Shown: positions 51,510 to 61,865 of the stretch, in pieces
How the letters are laid out: each line of letters begins with the position of its first letter
Numbering within the stretch: position 1 is the stretch's first letter
Source: Burkholderiales bacterium
Lineage (GTDB): Bacteria > Pseudomonadota > Gammaproteobacteria > Burkholderiales > Burkholderiaceae_C
Length of the DNA stretch: 64,000 bases
Reading direction: 5' to 3'
NCBI GenBank assembly: GCA_017302505.1
Contig: JAFLDH010000001.1
Coordinates: forward strand, 1 to 64,000
Translations under genes and position numbers: made by a program
Notes under the pieces: model-generated
Seen by the model: only the letters and a program-made list of their open reading frames with translations
What the model was told of the DNA's origin: nothing
Databases searched by the model: none

Positions 51510-53939
51510 TCATTCCGACGTCATCACGGTCTGCGGATCGCCGAGCCCGCGCACGGCGGCCCATTCGTCGGCACGGAGCACCGTCGCCGCATCGATGCCG
51601 AGCGCCGATGCGGCCTCGGCCGCCACATGCGCCCAAGTGCAGCGGTTCGCGAACAGCATACCCGCGACATCCAGCGTGCCGCCCCGCGCGACATAACCCA
51701 GTGCGTGGGTCCGCCGCGGCCCGGTGTCGATGCGGCGCAGCACACCAAGCGTCGGTTCGGGCCGCATATGCGAGACGATGACACGCGCGGTGGCCGCGGC
51801 CGGGAACAGCTGTGCAAGCGCTGCATCGTCGGCCACGAACGCACGCTCGCGCCCGTCGCGCGGCAGCCGGAAACGGCCGGGCTCGACGACGCAGGTCACC
51901 GCGGTGCGATGGCCGGCGGCATCGAGTCTGTCGGCCGCCAAGAGCGCCTGCTGCAGCTGGTACGCGCCGATGGCGACCAGCAGCACCTCGGGCGCGTCGC
52001 AAGCCTTCACCACGCACGCGCCATCGTCGACCAGGCGCTGCGCCTGCTCGCCGGTCAGCCGGTTGGCCATCGGCCGCTTGGGCACGACGAGGGTCCAGAA
52101 CTGGCCATGGGTGCAATAAGCCGCGCGCAGCGCGGCGGCGGCGCTGTTGGCATCGACCGGGAACAGCACGCGGGCGGTGTCGGACATCTCGCCCAGCAGC
52201 GCCTCGGCCAGGGTCGGGTCCTGGTGCGACTGCTCGTTCTTGCCGTTCTCCCAGGTATGCGAGGTAGCGACCGTGACGACCGACAGCCAGCCCGGGGCGG
52301 CGGCCGCTTCCGCCTGGTGGCGGGCGAACAGGATCTCCTGGCGCAGCGCGCCGAGCATCTTCACGGCGAAAGCCTCGTAGGAGACGACCAGGTTGATGCC
52401 CCCCTTGTTGCCAAGCGCCGCGCAGACCACCGCCTCTTCGTTGAGGGCGGTGATCACCGCGCCGTCCACCGCTTCGGCCAGACCGGGCTCGGGCACGAAG
52501 ACACGGTGCTTCAGCAGATCCAGCGTCTGCCCCATCCGGTTGCTGCGCAGTTCGTCGGGGTTGCCGACGCGTGGGCGTAGTTGGGGGTTCGCCTGCACAA
52601 TGGCGGCGAACGCCGAGTCCAGCGCGCCCATCGGCGACACCTGGCCTGCGCCGACCGCGTGCCAATGCGCCGCGGGCATTGCGGGCGCCACGATGCGCCT
52701 GTGCGCCAGCGGATGGTCGCGCTCGAGCGGACGCCGCTGGTCTTGGTGGCGGCACAGCGCGGCCAGCGCGTCGTCGAGTTCCGCGGCGGGCACGAACAGC
52801 GCCCGCGCGCCCTCGTTGAAATGCTGCCGCGCGGCCGCATCGACCCGCGGATTGCCGACCAGCGGCAGGTTGTGGGCGGCGTTGGTGCCTGCCCCGGGAA
52901 AGCCGAAGCCCTTCGGCGCCTCGGCGACCGTGTAGTGCAGCGGCACCGGATAGCGGGTGCTCCCGCTGGCCACTGACGCCGCGCAGGCTGCAAGCCGTTC
53001 CTCCATCGCATGCACGGCCCAGGCGAACGCTGCCGGGTCGGTGCCGTCGATCTCCATCGGGTCGAAGCCGTTCAGGCGCAGGTGCTGGTGGAACCACTCC
53101 TTGCCGCCCTGCTGCTGCATCGTGCTGCGCTGCTCGATGCGGCGCCCGTTGAGGATCATGAACGGGGCGACGAAGCCGCAGTCCTCGGCGCGCCACCAGC
53201 GCGGTGCCCAATCGCTGCCGCGCTGCTCCTCGAAGGCACCGTCGCTCAGGAACACCACCAGCCGCTCACCCGGCAGCGGCATGTGCACGTACTGCAGCTC
53301 CGCGAAGCCGAGGTAACCGCCCTCGGACAGGCCGCCGGCCGTGTTCGGCCCGACGTGGCTGCCCAGCGGTGAGGCCGGCCGCCCCGCCGCGTCGATCGCG
53401 TAGCTGTAGAAGTCGCGGGCGAAGCGCGTCAACCCGCTCTCGCTGCGGTCGTAGCGCTCGGCGTGGCGAGGCGTCATGTTGCCCACCAGCAGGTTGCACG
53501 CGTCGATGCCCGCCACGCAATGCCCCTGGCCCATCAGCCAGCCGCGCGTCAGCCCGCTGAGCGCGTTCGCGGCGAGATAGCCGACGTAGGCCGGCACGAT
53601 GTTCAGCGAGCCGCCGGTGTGGCCCTCGGGCGTCTCCTTGAAGTCCTCGGCCGCCATCTCGCGCCCGTCGGGATGGACCTTGTCGGCATAGGTCATATGC
53701 ACGGTCAGCCACATGCCGGCCGCGGCGAGACGGTCCGCGGCCCACAGCGTGCGGTAGACGCTCGCCGCGTCGCCCGCCATGCCGCCGGCGACCAGCACCT
53801 GTGCGAGCTCGTGCACGCGCAGTTGAGTGAGGTCGTTGTGCACGATGGGTCCGAAGCCGCGCGCCCAGCGCGCGAAGTCGGCATTGCTTTCGCGAAACAG
53901 CCGTACACGCTCGGCAACCCAGGGGATGTTGTGGTTCAT
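51510..53939 (-). CDS. Phosphoketolase family protein (divergent)
   Basis: The 809-residue ThDP enzyme covers the full phosphoketolase length. Visible parts are GHTGGSLNIVPAYVGYL, GSHVGPNTAGGLSEGGYLGF, FLSDGAFEEQRGSDWAPRWW, PFMILNGRRIEQRST, VATSHTWENGKNEQSHQDPT and a C-terminal CTWAHVAAEAASALGI. The ThDP-Mg loop reads SDGAFEE where classical enzymes have GDGEAETG, so it belongs to a divergent branch. The expected reaction is cleavage of xylulose 5-phosphate or fructose 6-phosphate to acetyl phosphate. Some database entries for such divergent members use the name xylulose-5-phosphate 3-epimerase, so activity is not certain. Confidence 0.85.
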   Translation of the reverse strand: MNHNIPWVAERVRLFRESNADFARWARGFGPIVHNDLTQLRVHELAQVLVAGGMAGDAASVYRTLWAADRLAAAGMWLTVHMTYADKVHPDGREMAAEDFKETPEGHTGGSLNIVPAYVGYLAANALSGLTRGWLMGQGHCVAGIDACNLLVGNMTPRHAERYDRSESGLTRFARDFYSYAIDAAGRPASPLGSHVGPNTAGGLSEGGYLGFAELQYVHMPLPGERLVVFLSDGAFEEQRGSDWAPRWWRAEDCGFVAPFMILNGRRIEQRSTMQQQGGKEWFHQHLRLNGFDPMEIDGTDPAAFAWAVHAMEERLAACAASVASGSTRYPVPLHYTVAEAPKGFGFPGAGTNAAHNLPLVGNPRVDAAARQHFNEGARALFVPAAELDDALAALCRHQDQRRPLERDHPLAHRRIVAPAMPAAHWHAVGAGQVSPMGALDSAFAAIVQANPQLRPRVGNPDELRSNRMGQTLDLLKHRVFVPEPGLAEAVDGAVITALNEEAVVCAALGNKGGINLVVSYEAFAVKMLGALRQEILFARHQAEAAAAPGWLSVVTVATSHTWENGKNEQSHQDPTLAEALLGEMSDTARVLFPVDANSAAAALRAAYCTHGQFWTLVVPKRPMANRLTGEQAQRLVDDGACVVKACDAPEVLLVAIGAYQLQQALLAADRLDAAGHRTAVTCVVEPGRFRLPRDGRERAFVADDAALAQLFPAAATARVIVSHMRPEPTLGVLRRIDTGPRRTHALGYVARGGTLDVAGMLFANRCTWAHVAAEAASALGIDAATVLRADEWAAVRGLGDPQTVMTSE

Positions 53940-54072
53940 GGTTTCATCGCTTCGAAGATTGCGCTGGCTGAAGGTCTCGTCATCCGAACACGGGGTACTT
54001 GAGCACCACCGTGGTCGACTTGCCGGGCTCGGCGTCGGGCCGCATGGGTGGGTCGCGTGACCAGCAACGCAC

Positions 54073-55971
<1,899 letters not shown>

Positions 55972-55998
55972 GAACAACAACTCCTCCAGGAATCGGGC

Positions 55999-56217
55999 TC
56001 AGGTGCCGGGGCGCCGGCGTGACCGTCGATCGTCGAGGGCGACCTGGATGGCACCCCACAGGATCAACACCGGACAGACCAGCAAGACCGCAGCGAGCAG
56101 CGCACTCCACCAGGCGAAGCCGAAGAACCACAGCACTGCCGCGGCGATCACCACGGCGAGGATCGGACACAGCCACATCCAGCGGTTGGCGAACTCGGGC
56201 CACGTCACGAATCTCAT
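55999..56217 (-). CDS. Small membrane protein
   Basis: A 72-residue protein starting MRFVTWPEFANRWMWLCPIL with two membrane helices and a basic C terminus (DDRRSRRRPGT). GGAGG lies five bases before ATG 56217; an ATG at 56235 that overlaps the ATPase stop is an alternative. It sits between the ATPase and FtsH genes. Unknown function. Confidence 0.6.
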   Translation of the reverse strand: MRFVTWPEFANRWMWLCPILAVVIAAAVLWFFGFAWWSALLAAVLLVCPVLILWGAIQVALDDRRSRRRPGT

Positions 56218-56231
56218 GGCAACCTCCACCC

Positions 56232-58637
56232 TCATTGCAGGCGTGCCCGCTTGAGCAGCGCCGAGTTGACGATCACCGACAGCGAGGACAGCGCCATTGC
56301 CGCGGCGGCGATGATCGGGTTGAGCAGCCCGAAGGCGGCGATCGGCACGCCGATCGCGTTGTAGATGAAGGCCCAGAACAGGTTGCGCTTGATCGTGCGC
56401 ATCGTTGCCCGCGAGAGCCGGATGCCGGTCACCACGTCGCGCACGTCGCTGCGCACGAGGATGATGCCGCCGGTCTCCTTGGCCACGTCCGAGCCCGACC
56501 CGATGGCGATGCCGATGTCCGCAGTCGCCAGCGCCGGGGCATCGTTGACGCCGTCGCCGACCATCGCCACCACCTTGCCGGCTTGCTGCAGTTCCTTGAT
56601 CACGCGCGCCTTGTCCGAGGGCAGCACGTCGGCAATCACCCGGTCGATCTCCAGCGCGCGGCCGATCGCCGCCGCGGTGCGCGCGTTGTCCCCTGTCAGC
56701 ATCACCACCTCGATGCCTTCGACGCGCAGCGAGCGCACGGCCTCGCGCGCCTCGGGCTTGATCGTGTCGGCGACCGCGATCACCGCGGCAAGTTCACCGT
56801 CGCAGGCGAGCAGCATCGCCGTCTTGCCGTCCGCCTGGAAGCGCTCCATGTCCTGACCGACCGACCCGACGTCGATGCCGGCGCCCTCCATCAGCCGCCG
56901 GTTGCCGAACAGCACCTCGCGCCCCTCGACCTGGCCACGCACACCATGGCCCGGCACGGCCTCGAAGCCCTGCACCGCGCAGGGTTCGATGCCCGTCTCC
57001 CGGGCGCCGCGCAGGATGGCCTCGGCCAGCGGATGTTCCGAGCCGGCCTCCAGGCTGGCGGCGAGGCGCAACGCCTGATCGTGGTCACAGTGCCCGCAGG
57101 GCTGCAGATCGGTCAGGGCCGGCTCGCCGCGGGTCAGCGTGCCGGTCTTGTCGAACACGACGGTGGTGAGGCGTTCGGCCTTCTCGAGGATCTCACCGCC
57201 GCGGATCAGGATGCCTGCCTGTGCGCCGCGCCCCACGCCCACCATCAGCGCTGCCGGCGTGGCGATGCCGAGCGCGCAGGGACAGGCGATGATCAGGACG
57301 GCGATGAACGCGAGCAGGCCCTGCGGGAAGTTGCCGGCCAGCCACCAGAGCGCGAACGCGGCGATCGCCGTGCCGACCACCGCCGGCACGAAGTAGCGCG
57401 TCACCTGGTCGGCGATGCGCTGGATCGGCGCACTGCTGGTCTGCGCGTCCTCGACCATCTTGACGATCTGCGCGAGCGCGGTCTCGGCGCCGATGCGCGT
57501 GGCGCGGAAGCGGAAGCTGCCGGTGCGATTCAGCGTGCCGCCGATCACCGCCGCGCTGGCCTGCTTGTCGACGGGCATCGACTCGCCGGTAAGCATCGAC
57601 TCGTCCACCGACGAGGCGCCCTCGAGCACCACGCCGTCGGTCGCGATGCGTTCGCCTGGCCGCACGACGATCGTCTCGCCCACCATCACCTGCTCGGCCG
57701 GGATCTCGACCTCTTCGCCGCCGCGCAGCACGTGGGCGGTCGCGGGCTTGAGGTCGAGCAGCTTGCGCACCGCCGCCGAGGAGTGCTTCTTGATGATCTC
57801 CTCCATGTACTTGCCCAGCAGCACGAAGGCGATGATCACCGCCGAGACCTCGAAGTAGACGTCGCGCTCCTCGATCTTCACCGGCAGCACCGACGGGAAG
57901 AACAGCACGGCCACGCTGTAGAAGTAGGCCACCGAGGTGCCGAGCGCGATCAGCAGGTCCATGTTGATGGACCGGTTGCGCAGCGCGTTGAAGGCGCCGA
58001 CGTAGAAACCCCAGCCGCCGATGAACTGCACCGGCGTCACCAGCAGGAACAGCCACATGCCCCAGGTGAACCAGGGCAGCGCCGGTATCGGCACCCAGGT
58101 GATCAGCGTCGCGCCGGTGGCCAGCGCGAGGAAGGCGCCGGCGCGCATGATCGCCAGCGCCAGCACGCCGGTGAGCGCGATCGCGACGCGCGTGCGCATC
58201 GACTTCAGCTCGGCCTCGGGCGACTCGAAGGTGCGTTGGCAGCCCGCGCTGCAGAAGTAGTAGCTGCGCCCGGCACGGTCGGTGCGCAGCGCGGTGGCCT
58301 TGTCGACCACCATGCCGCACACCGGGTCCTTCGCCTGGCCCGACTCGGCGCGTCGCAGAACGCTCTGCAGCGGGCGGCCCGCCGCATGCCTGTCCGTATC
58401 GAGGGCGGTTGTGGCATTCACGGGCGCGGCTTCGGATGTGCCCGCGTGAACGCCGATGTAGCGCGCCGGATCGAGCTTGAACTTGCTCAGACAATGCCCT
58501 GAGCAGAACAGGTAGGTCCGCCCGCCGTGTTCGGTGCGCCCCGCCGCCTGGGCCGGATCCACGGTCATGCTGCACACCGGGTCGACCGAAGCGGTGGTCG
58601 ATGCAGCGGATCCGTCGTGAAGCACTGCCTGTGTCAT
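56232..58637 (-). CDS. P1B copper-type ATPase with two YHS domains
   Basis: The 801-residue pump begins with two YHS/TRASH metal-binding domains instead of HMA domains: DPVCSMTVD...YLFCSGHCLSKF and DPVCGMVVD...YYFCSAGCQRTF. The core has CPCALGIATP (about 450), DKTGTLTRGE (about 493), SEHPLAEAIL and GDGVNDAPALATADIG. It is a Cu(I)-type exporter of the CopA/ActP-like subgroup with YHS sensors. Its start overlaps the stop of the upstream CFA synthase gene (ATGA at 58634-58637), which fixes the start. Confidence 0.92.
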   Translation of the reverse strand: MTQAVLHDGSAASTTASVDPVCSMTVDPAQAAGRTEHGGRTYLFCSGHCLSKFKLDPARYIGVHAGTSEAAPVNATTALDTDRHAAGRPLQSVLRRAESGQAKDPVCGMVVDKATALRTDRAGRSYYFCSAGCQRTFESPEAELKSMRTRVAIALTGVLALAIMRAGAFLALATGATLITWVPIPALPWFTWGMWLFLLVTPVQFIGGWGFYVGAFNALRNRSINMDLLIALGTSVAYFYSVAVLFFPSVLPVKIEERDVYFEVSAVIIAFVLLGKYMEEIIKKHSSAAVRKLLDLKPATAHVLRGGEEVEIPAEQVMVGETIVVRPGERIATDGVVLEGASSVDESMLTGESMPVDKQASAAVIGGTLNRTGSFRFRATRIGAETALAQIVKMVEDAQTSSAPIQRIADQVTRYFVPAVVGTAIAAFALWWLAGNFPQGLLAFIAVLIIACPCALGIATPAALMVGVGRGAQAGILIRGGEILEKAERLTTVVFDKTGTLTRGEPALTDLQPCGHCDHDQALRLAASLEAGSEHPLAEAILRGARETGIEPCAVQGFEAVPGHGVRGQVEGREVLFGNRRLMEGAGIDVGSVGQDMERFQADGKTAMLLACDGELAAVIAVADTIKPEAREAVRSLRVEGIEVVMLTGDNARTAAAIGRALEIDRVIADVLPSDKARVIKELQQAGKVVAMVGDGVNDAPALATADIGIAIGSGSDVAKETGGIILVRSDVRDVVTGIRLSRATMRTIKRNLFWAFIYNAIGVPIAAFGLLNPIIAAAAMALSSLSVIVNSALLKRARLQ

Positions 58638-59971
58638 GTCCATCTCCCGACTGAAGAACCGTAGAGATCGCGGCGGGTCAGCGGGACCGGCCACGCTCCG
58701 CCATCGCGCTTCGAAGCGACGATCTGGTAGATGCCCGTGCCTCCCGCCTCGAACTCCAGCGCGCAGGCCGCCATGTAGAGCCGCCAGACGCGCCAGGTCG
58801 GCTCGTCGACTTCCCGCAGCGCCTCGTCGCGGCGCGCCTCCAGACGCTGCACCCAATGCCGCAGCGTCAACGCGTAATGCGGGCGCAGACCTTCGACGTC
58901 GTGGATCTCGAAGCCGGCCCGCTCCATGCCGAGCTGGATGTTGCTGACGCAGTCGAGCTCGCCGTCCGGGAACACGTAGCGATTGATGAACTCGGTCGCG
59001 ACGGTCCGGTTCCAGCCCTCCTCGTCGTGGGTGATGCCGTGGTTGAGGAACAGCCCGCCGGGCCGCAGCGCGCGCTGGACCGCGGCGTAGTAGGCGGGCA
59101 GGTTCGCCAGGCCGACATGCTCGAACATGCCGACGCTGGACACCTTGTCATAGACCGCGGCGCCGCCGAGATCGCGGTAGTCTCGCAACTCGACCGTCAC
59201 GAGGTTCTGCAGGCCCTCGTTGCGGATGCGCTCGCGGGCGTACTCGAGTTGCCGCTGGCTGAGTGTGATGCCGTGCGCGCGAACGCCGTGATGACGCGCC
59301 GCCCAACACACGAGCGCGCCCCAGCCGCAGCCGATGTCGAGCAGGCGGTCTCCGGCCTGCAGGCGCAGCTTGCGACAGATGTGCTCCAGCTTGTTTCGCT
59401 GGGCCTGCTCCAGCGAGTCGTCGGGCGTCTCGAAGTAGGCGCACGAGTAGACCCGCTCGGCATCCAGCCACAGGCCGTAGAACGTGTTGGACACGTCGTA
59501 GTGGAACGATATCGCCGCCCGGTCGGTCTGGCGTGAATGGCGATGCGCGAACCGCCGGGCCACGCGCGAGGCCAGCCCCCCACCCGGCTTCAGGCCGTCC
59601 TGGTCGGACACCCGCAGCAGCAATGCGTCACGCCACAGCGCCAGCTTATCGCGCCAGGTCAGCGAGACCGTCTCGAAGTGGGCCTTCAGTGCCAGTGCGC
59701 TGTACAGGTCGCCTTCGACATCGATGACACCGCGGAAGTACGCGTCGGCCAGCAACAGCGGATCGGGCCGCAGCACGAGGCGGCGCAACAGCCCGGGGTC
59801 GCGGATCACGAGCGTGTACTCGGGATGGACCTCGAGTTCGTGCAGGATCGCAGCGCCCAGCCTCAGCGCCGGTGGCCGTTCGATGCCCGCCAACAAGCGT
59901 TGCAGGATGCGCAGCGCCGGGCCGTGCAGGTCCGCGGGCACGGATTGGGCGAGCGTGGTCGAGGAACTCAT
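58634..59971 (-). CDS. cfa: Cyclopropane fatty acid synthase family
   Basis: The 445-residue protein has the SAM-binding LLDIGCGWGALVCWAARHHG (about 207) and the conserved ISFHYDVSNTFYGLWLDAER, YSCAYFETPDDSLEQAQRNK, EHVGLANLPAYYAAV and HGITHDEEGWNRT motifs. It methylenates unsaturated phospholipid acyl chains, a response to acid and oxidative stress. AAGGACAG precedes ATG 59971, and the stop overlaps the ATPase start, so membrane modification and metal export are co-translated. Confidence 0.93.
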   Translation of the reverse strand: MSSSTTLAQSVPADLHGPALRILQRLLAGIERPPALRLGAAILHELEVHPEYTLVIRDPGLLRRLVLRPDPLLLADAYFRGVIDVEGDLYSALALKAHFETVSLTWRDKLALWRDALLLRVSDQDGLKPGGGLASRVARRFAHRHSRQTDRAAISFHYDVSNTFYGLWLDAERVYSCAYFETPDDSLEQAQRNKLEHICRKLRLQAGDRLLDIGCGWGALVCWAARHHGVRAHGITLSQRQLEYARERIRNEGLQNLVTVELRDYRDLGGAAVYDKVSSVGMFEHVGLANLPAYYAAVQRALRPGGLFLNHGITHDEEGWNRTVATEFINRYVFPDGELDCVSNIQLGMERAGFEIHDVEGLRPHYALTLRHWVQRLEARRDEALREVDEPTWRVWRLYMAACALEFEAGGTGIYQIVASKRDGGAWPVPLTRRDLYGSSVGRWT

Positions 59972-59982
59972 CGGTCTGTCCT

Positions 59983-61146
59983 TCAGGTCTTCAGGTGCTT
60001 GGCGTCTGTGTCGCCGAAGATCAGGGCCGTGTCGCCAATGACGGCGACCAGCGGGATGTGGCGAAGGTCGTCCACGACCGCCGCGCGTTGCCCTTCGCTG
60101 GCCGCGTGCACGGTGAACAGCGGTTGGCCGCGTTCCACGCGGTCGCCGATCCGTGTGTGCAGCACGATCCCGGCACCGGTCCCGCAAGGTGCGCCGGCCA
60201 GCACCGCGACGCGCTGCACATGCGCGCCGTCAAGCGACCTGACGTAACCCGCTTGGTCGGCGGTGACGGTTTCGGCATGCGGCGCCAGGGTCGGCTCGCG
60301 AAATCCGCCCTGCGCCTGGCAGATCGCCTGGAACCGGGACCAAGCCACGCCACTGTCAAGAAGTTGCCACGCGTCGGCTTCACCATGGCCGGGACGGCTC
60401 CTTCCGCACATCTCGAGCAGTTGGCCCGCTTCGGCCAGCGCCCGCATGCGAAGGTCGACAGGCGCCGCAGCGGCGCCGCGCAGCACGGCCAGGACGTCCA
60501 GCGCTTCGGGCGCCGGGCCAACGCCCAGGCCCACTGGCTGCGACCCTGCCGAGCGGGCAATGCGGACTCGCAGTCCGACGGCCGCGCCGACTGCAGCGAA
60601 CAGATCCTGCAGGCGATGCAGGCGAGCGTCGTCCGGAACTGCGGCAGCGCGTCCAATGGTGACGTTGACGAGGAGGTGGGTGATGCCCGCGGCCAACCGG
60701 CGCGACAGCGCCGACGCGACCAGATGGGCGTCGTCCGCAGCGCGGCTCCACGGCAGGTGCCCGCCAACCCCGGCGGCACCGGCCCGGGCGATGCAGGCAC
60801 CCTCGCGCGACACGACGCGCGACGCGGTCGCACGATCGATCTCCACATGGGTCAGCGTGGCCATCGCGTCGGCGGTGCTCCACGCCCGCGCATCGGCCGG
60901 CAGCGAGAAGTGCGGCATCGTCGCACCCGCCGCCGCCACGATCGCCGCAACGATCGGGGTCGTGCGACGTCCGCGGATAGGGTCCAGGCCGTGGCGGTCG
61001 ACGACGCAGGTCGCATCCCAGACGAGGACAGGTGCCTCGGCGGTCCAGAGGCGCACGAGGGCGATCGCGTTCCGAACCGCAACGTCGCGGTGTGGACGCA
61101 CCCCGTCCGCAGGGACGGGCAAGCGGCGTTCGTCGCTCGTGCACAT
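59983..61146 (-). CDS. Degenerate thymidine/AMP phosphorylase paralogue
   Basis: The 387-residue protein aligns with the gene at 41442 but lacks most of its N-terminal domain. The catalytic segments have decayed: VDKHCVGG has become VDRHGLDP and AGTADTMEVL has become WSTADAMATL. The C-terminal half (GLGVGPAPEALDVLAVLRGA; CQAQGGFREPTLAPHAETVT; GAGIVLHTRIGDRVERGQPL) is well kept. It may be a non-catalytic partner or regulator. The start is uncertain. Confidence 0.75.
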   Translation of the reverse strand: MCTSDERRLPVPADGVRPHRDVAVRNAIALVRLWTAEAPVLVWDATCVVDRHGLDPIRGRRTTPIVAAIVAAAGATMPHFSLPADARAWSTADAMATLTHVEIDRATASRVVSREGACIARAGAAGVGGHLPWSRAADDAHLVASALSRRLAAGITHLLVNVTIGRAAAVPDDARLHRLQDLFAAVGAAVGLRVRIARSAGSQPVGLGVGPAPEALDVLAVLRGAAAAPVDLRMRALAEAGQLLEMCGRSRPGHGEADAWQLLDSGVAWSRFQAICQAQGGFREPTLAPHAETVTADQAGYVRSLDGAHVQRVAVLAGAPCGTGAGIVLHTRIGDRVERGQPLFTVHAASEGQRAAVVDDLRHIPLVAVIGDTALIFGDTDAKHLKT

Positions 61147-61150
61147 GGTG

Positions 61151-61813
61151 TCACGGCCCCCCAAAGCGGCCGCTGCCCGCTCGCGCACGCGGCAGGAAGC
61201 GCGGGGTGCGCGCGGCATAGCGCGCCCATTCGTCGCCGAACTGTCTCTCGGCCTCGCGCTCCTCGGCGATCGACAGGCGCACGTACATCCACACGAGCAC
61301 CGGAAACATCGCCAGAGTGAGAATCGTCGGCCACTGGAGCAGGAAGCCGAACAGGATCGCGACGAAGCCGACGTACTGCGGGTGGCGCAGCCGCGCGTAG
61401 GGACCGGCCACCGCCAAGGTACCCTGGCGCTGGTTCTGGTACAGCACCCTCCACGCCGACGAGAGCAGCCAGAACCCGCCGCCGATGAAGAGGGCGCTGA
61501 GCAGGTGGAAGGGTCCGAAGTGCGGATTGGCGCGCCAGCCGAACATCACCTCGAGCAGGTGCCCGGCGTCGTGTGACAGGAAGTCCACCCCGGGAAAGCG
61601 GCTTCCGAGCCAGCCCGACAGCAGGTAGATCGTCAGCGGGAAACCGTACATCTCGGTGAACAGCGCCACCAGGAAGGCCGAGAACGCGCCGAAGGATCGC
61701 CAATCGCGCGCCGAGCGCGGCCGCGCGAAGCTGAACGCGAAGAGGATGAACACCAGCGAGTTGACGACCACCAGCATCCAGAGCCCGTACGCGGGACCAG
61801 CAATGTGATTCAT
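61151..61813 (-). CDS. ICMT-like membrane methyltransferase, copy 2
   Basis: The 220-residue protein is a close relative of the one at 31998: PAYGLWMLVVVNSLVFILFA, SARDWRSFGAF, TEMYGFPLTIYLLSGW, GPYARLRHPQYVGFVAILFG and EEREAERQFGDEWARYAART. The conserved RHPQY and EERE elements indicate an intact methyltransferase core. ATG 61813 follows AGG. It stops four bases before the degenerate phosphorylase. Confidence 0.82.
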   Translation of the reverse strand: MNHIAGPAYGLWMLVVVNSLVFILFAFSFARPRSARDWRSFGAFSAFLVALFTEMYGFPLTIYLLSGWLGSRFPGVDFLSHDAGHLLEVMFGWRANPHFGPFHLLSALFIGGGFWLLSSAWRVLYQNQRQGTLAVAGPYARLRHPQYVGFVAILFGFLLQWPTILTLAMFPVLVWMYVRLSIAEEREAERQFGDEWARYAARTPRFLPRARAGSGRFGGP

Positions 61814-61865
61814 GTTGGCAACCTGTCCGGAAGGGCAAGGCACCGGACCACCGGTGCCCCGTCTG

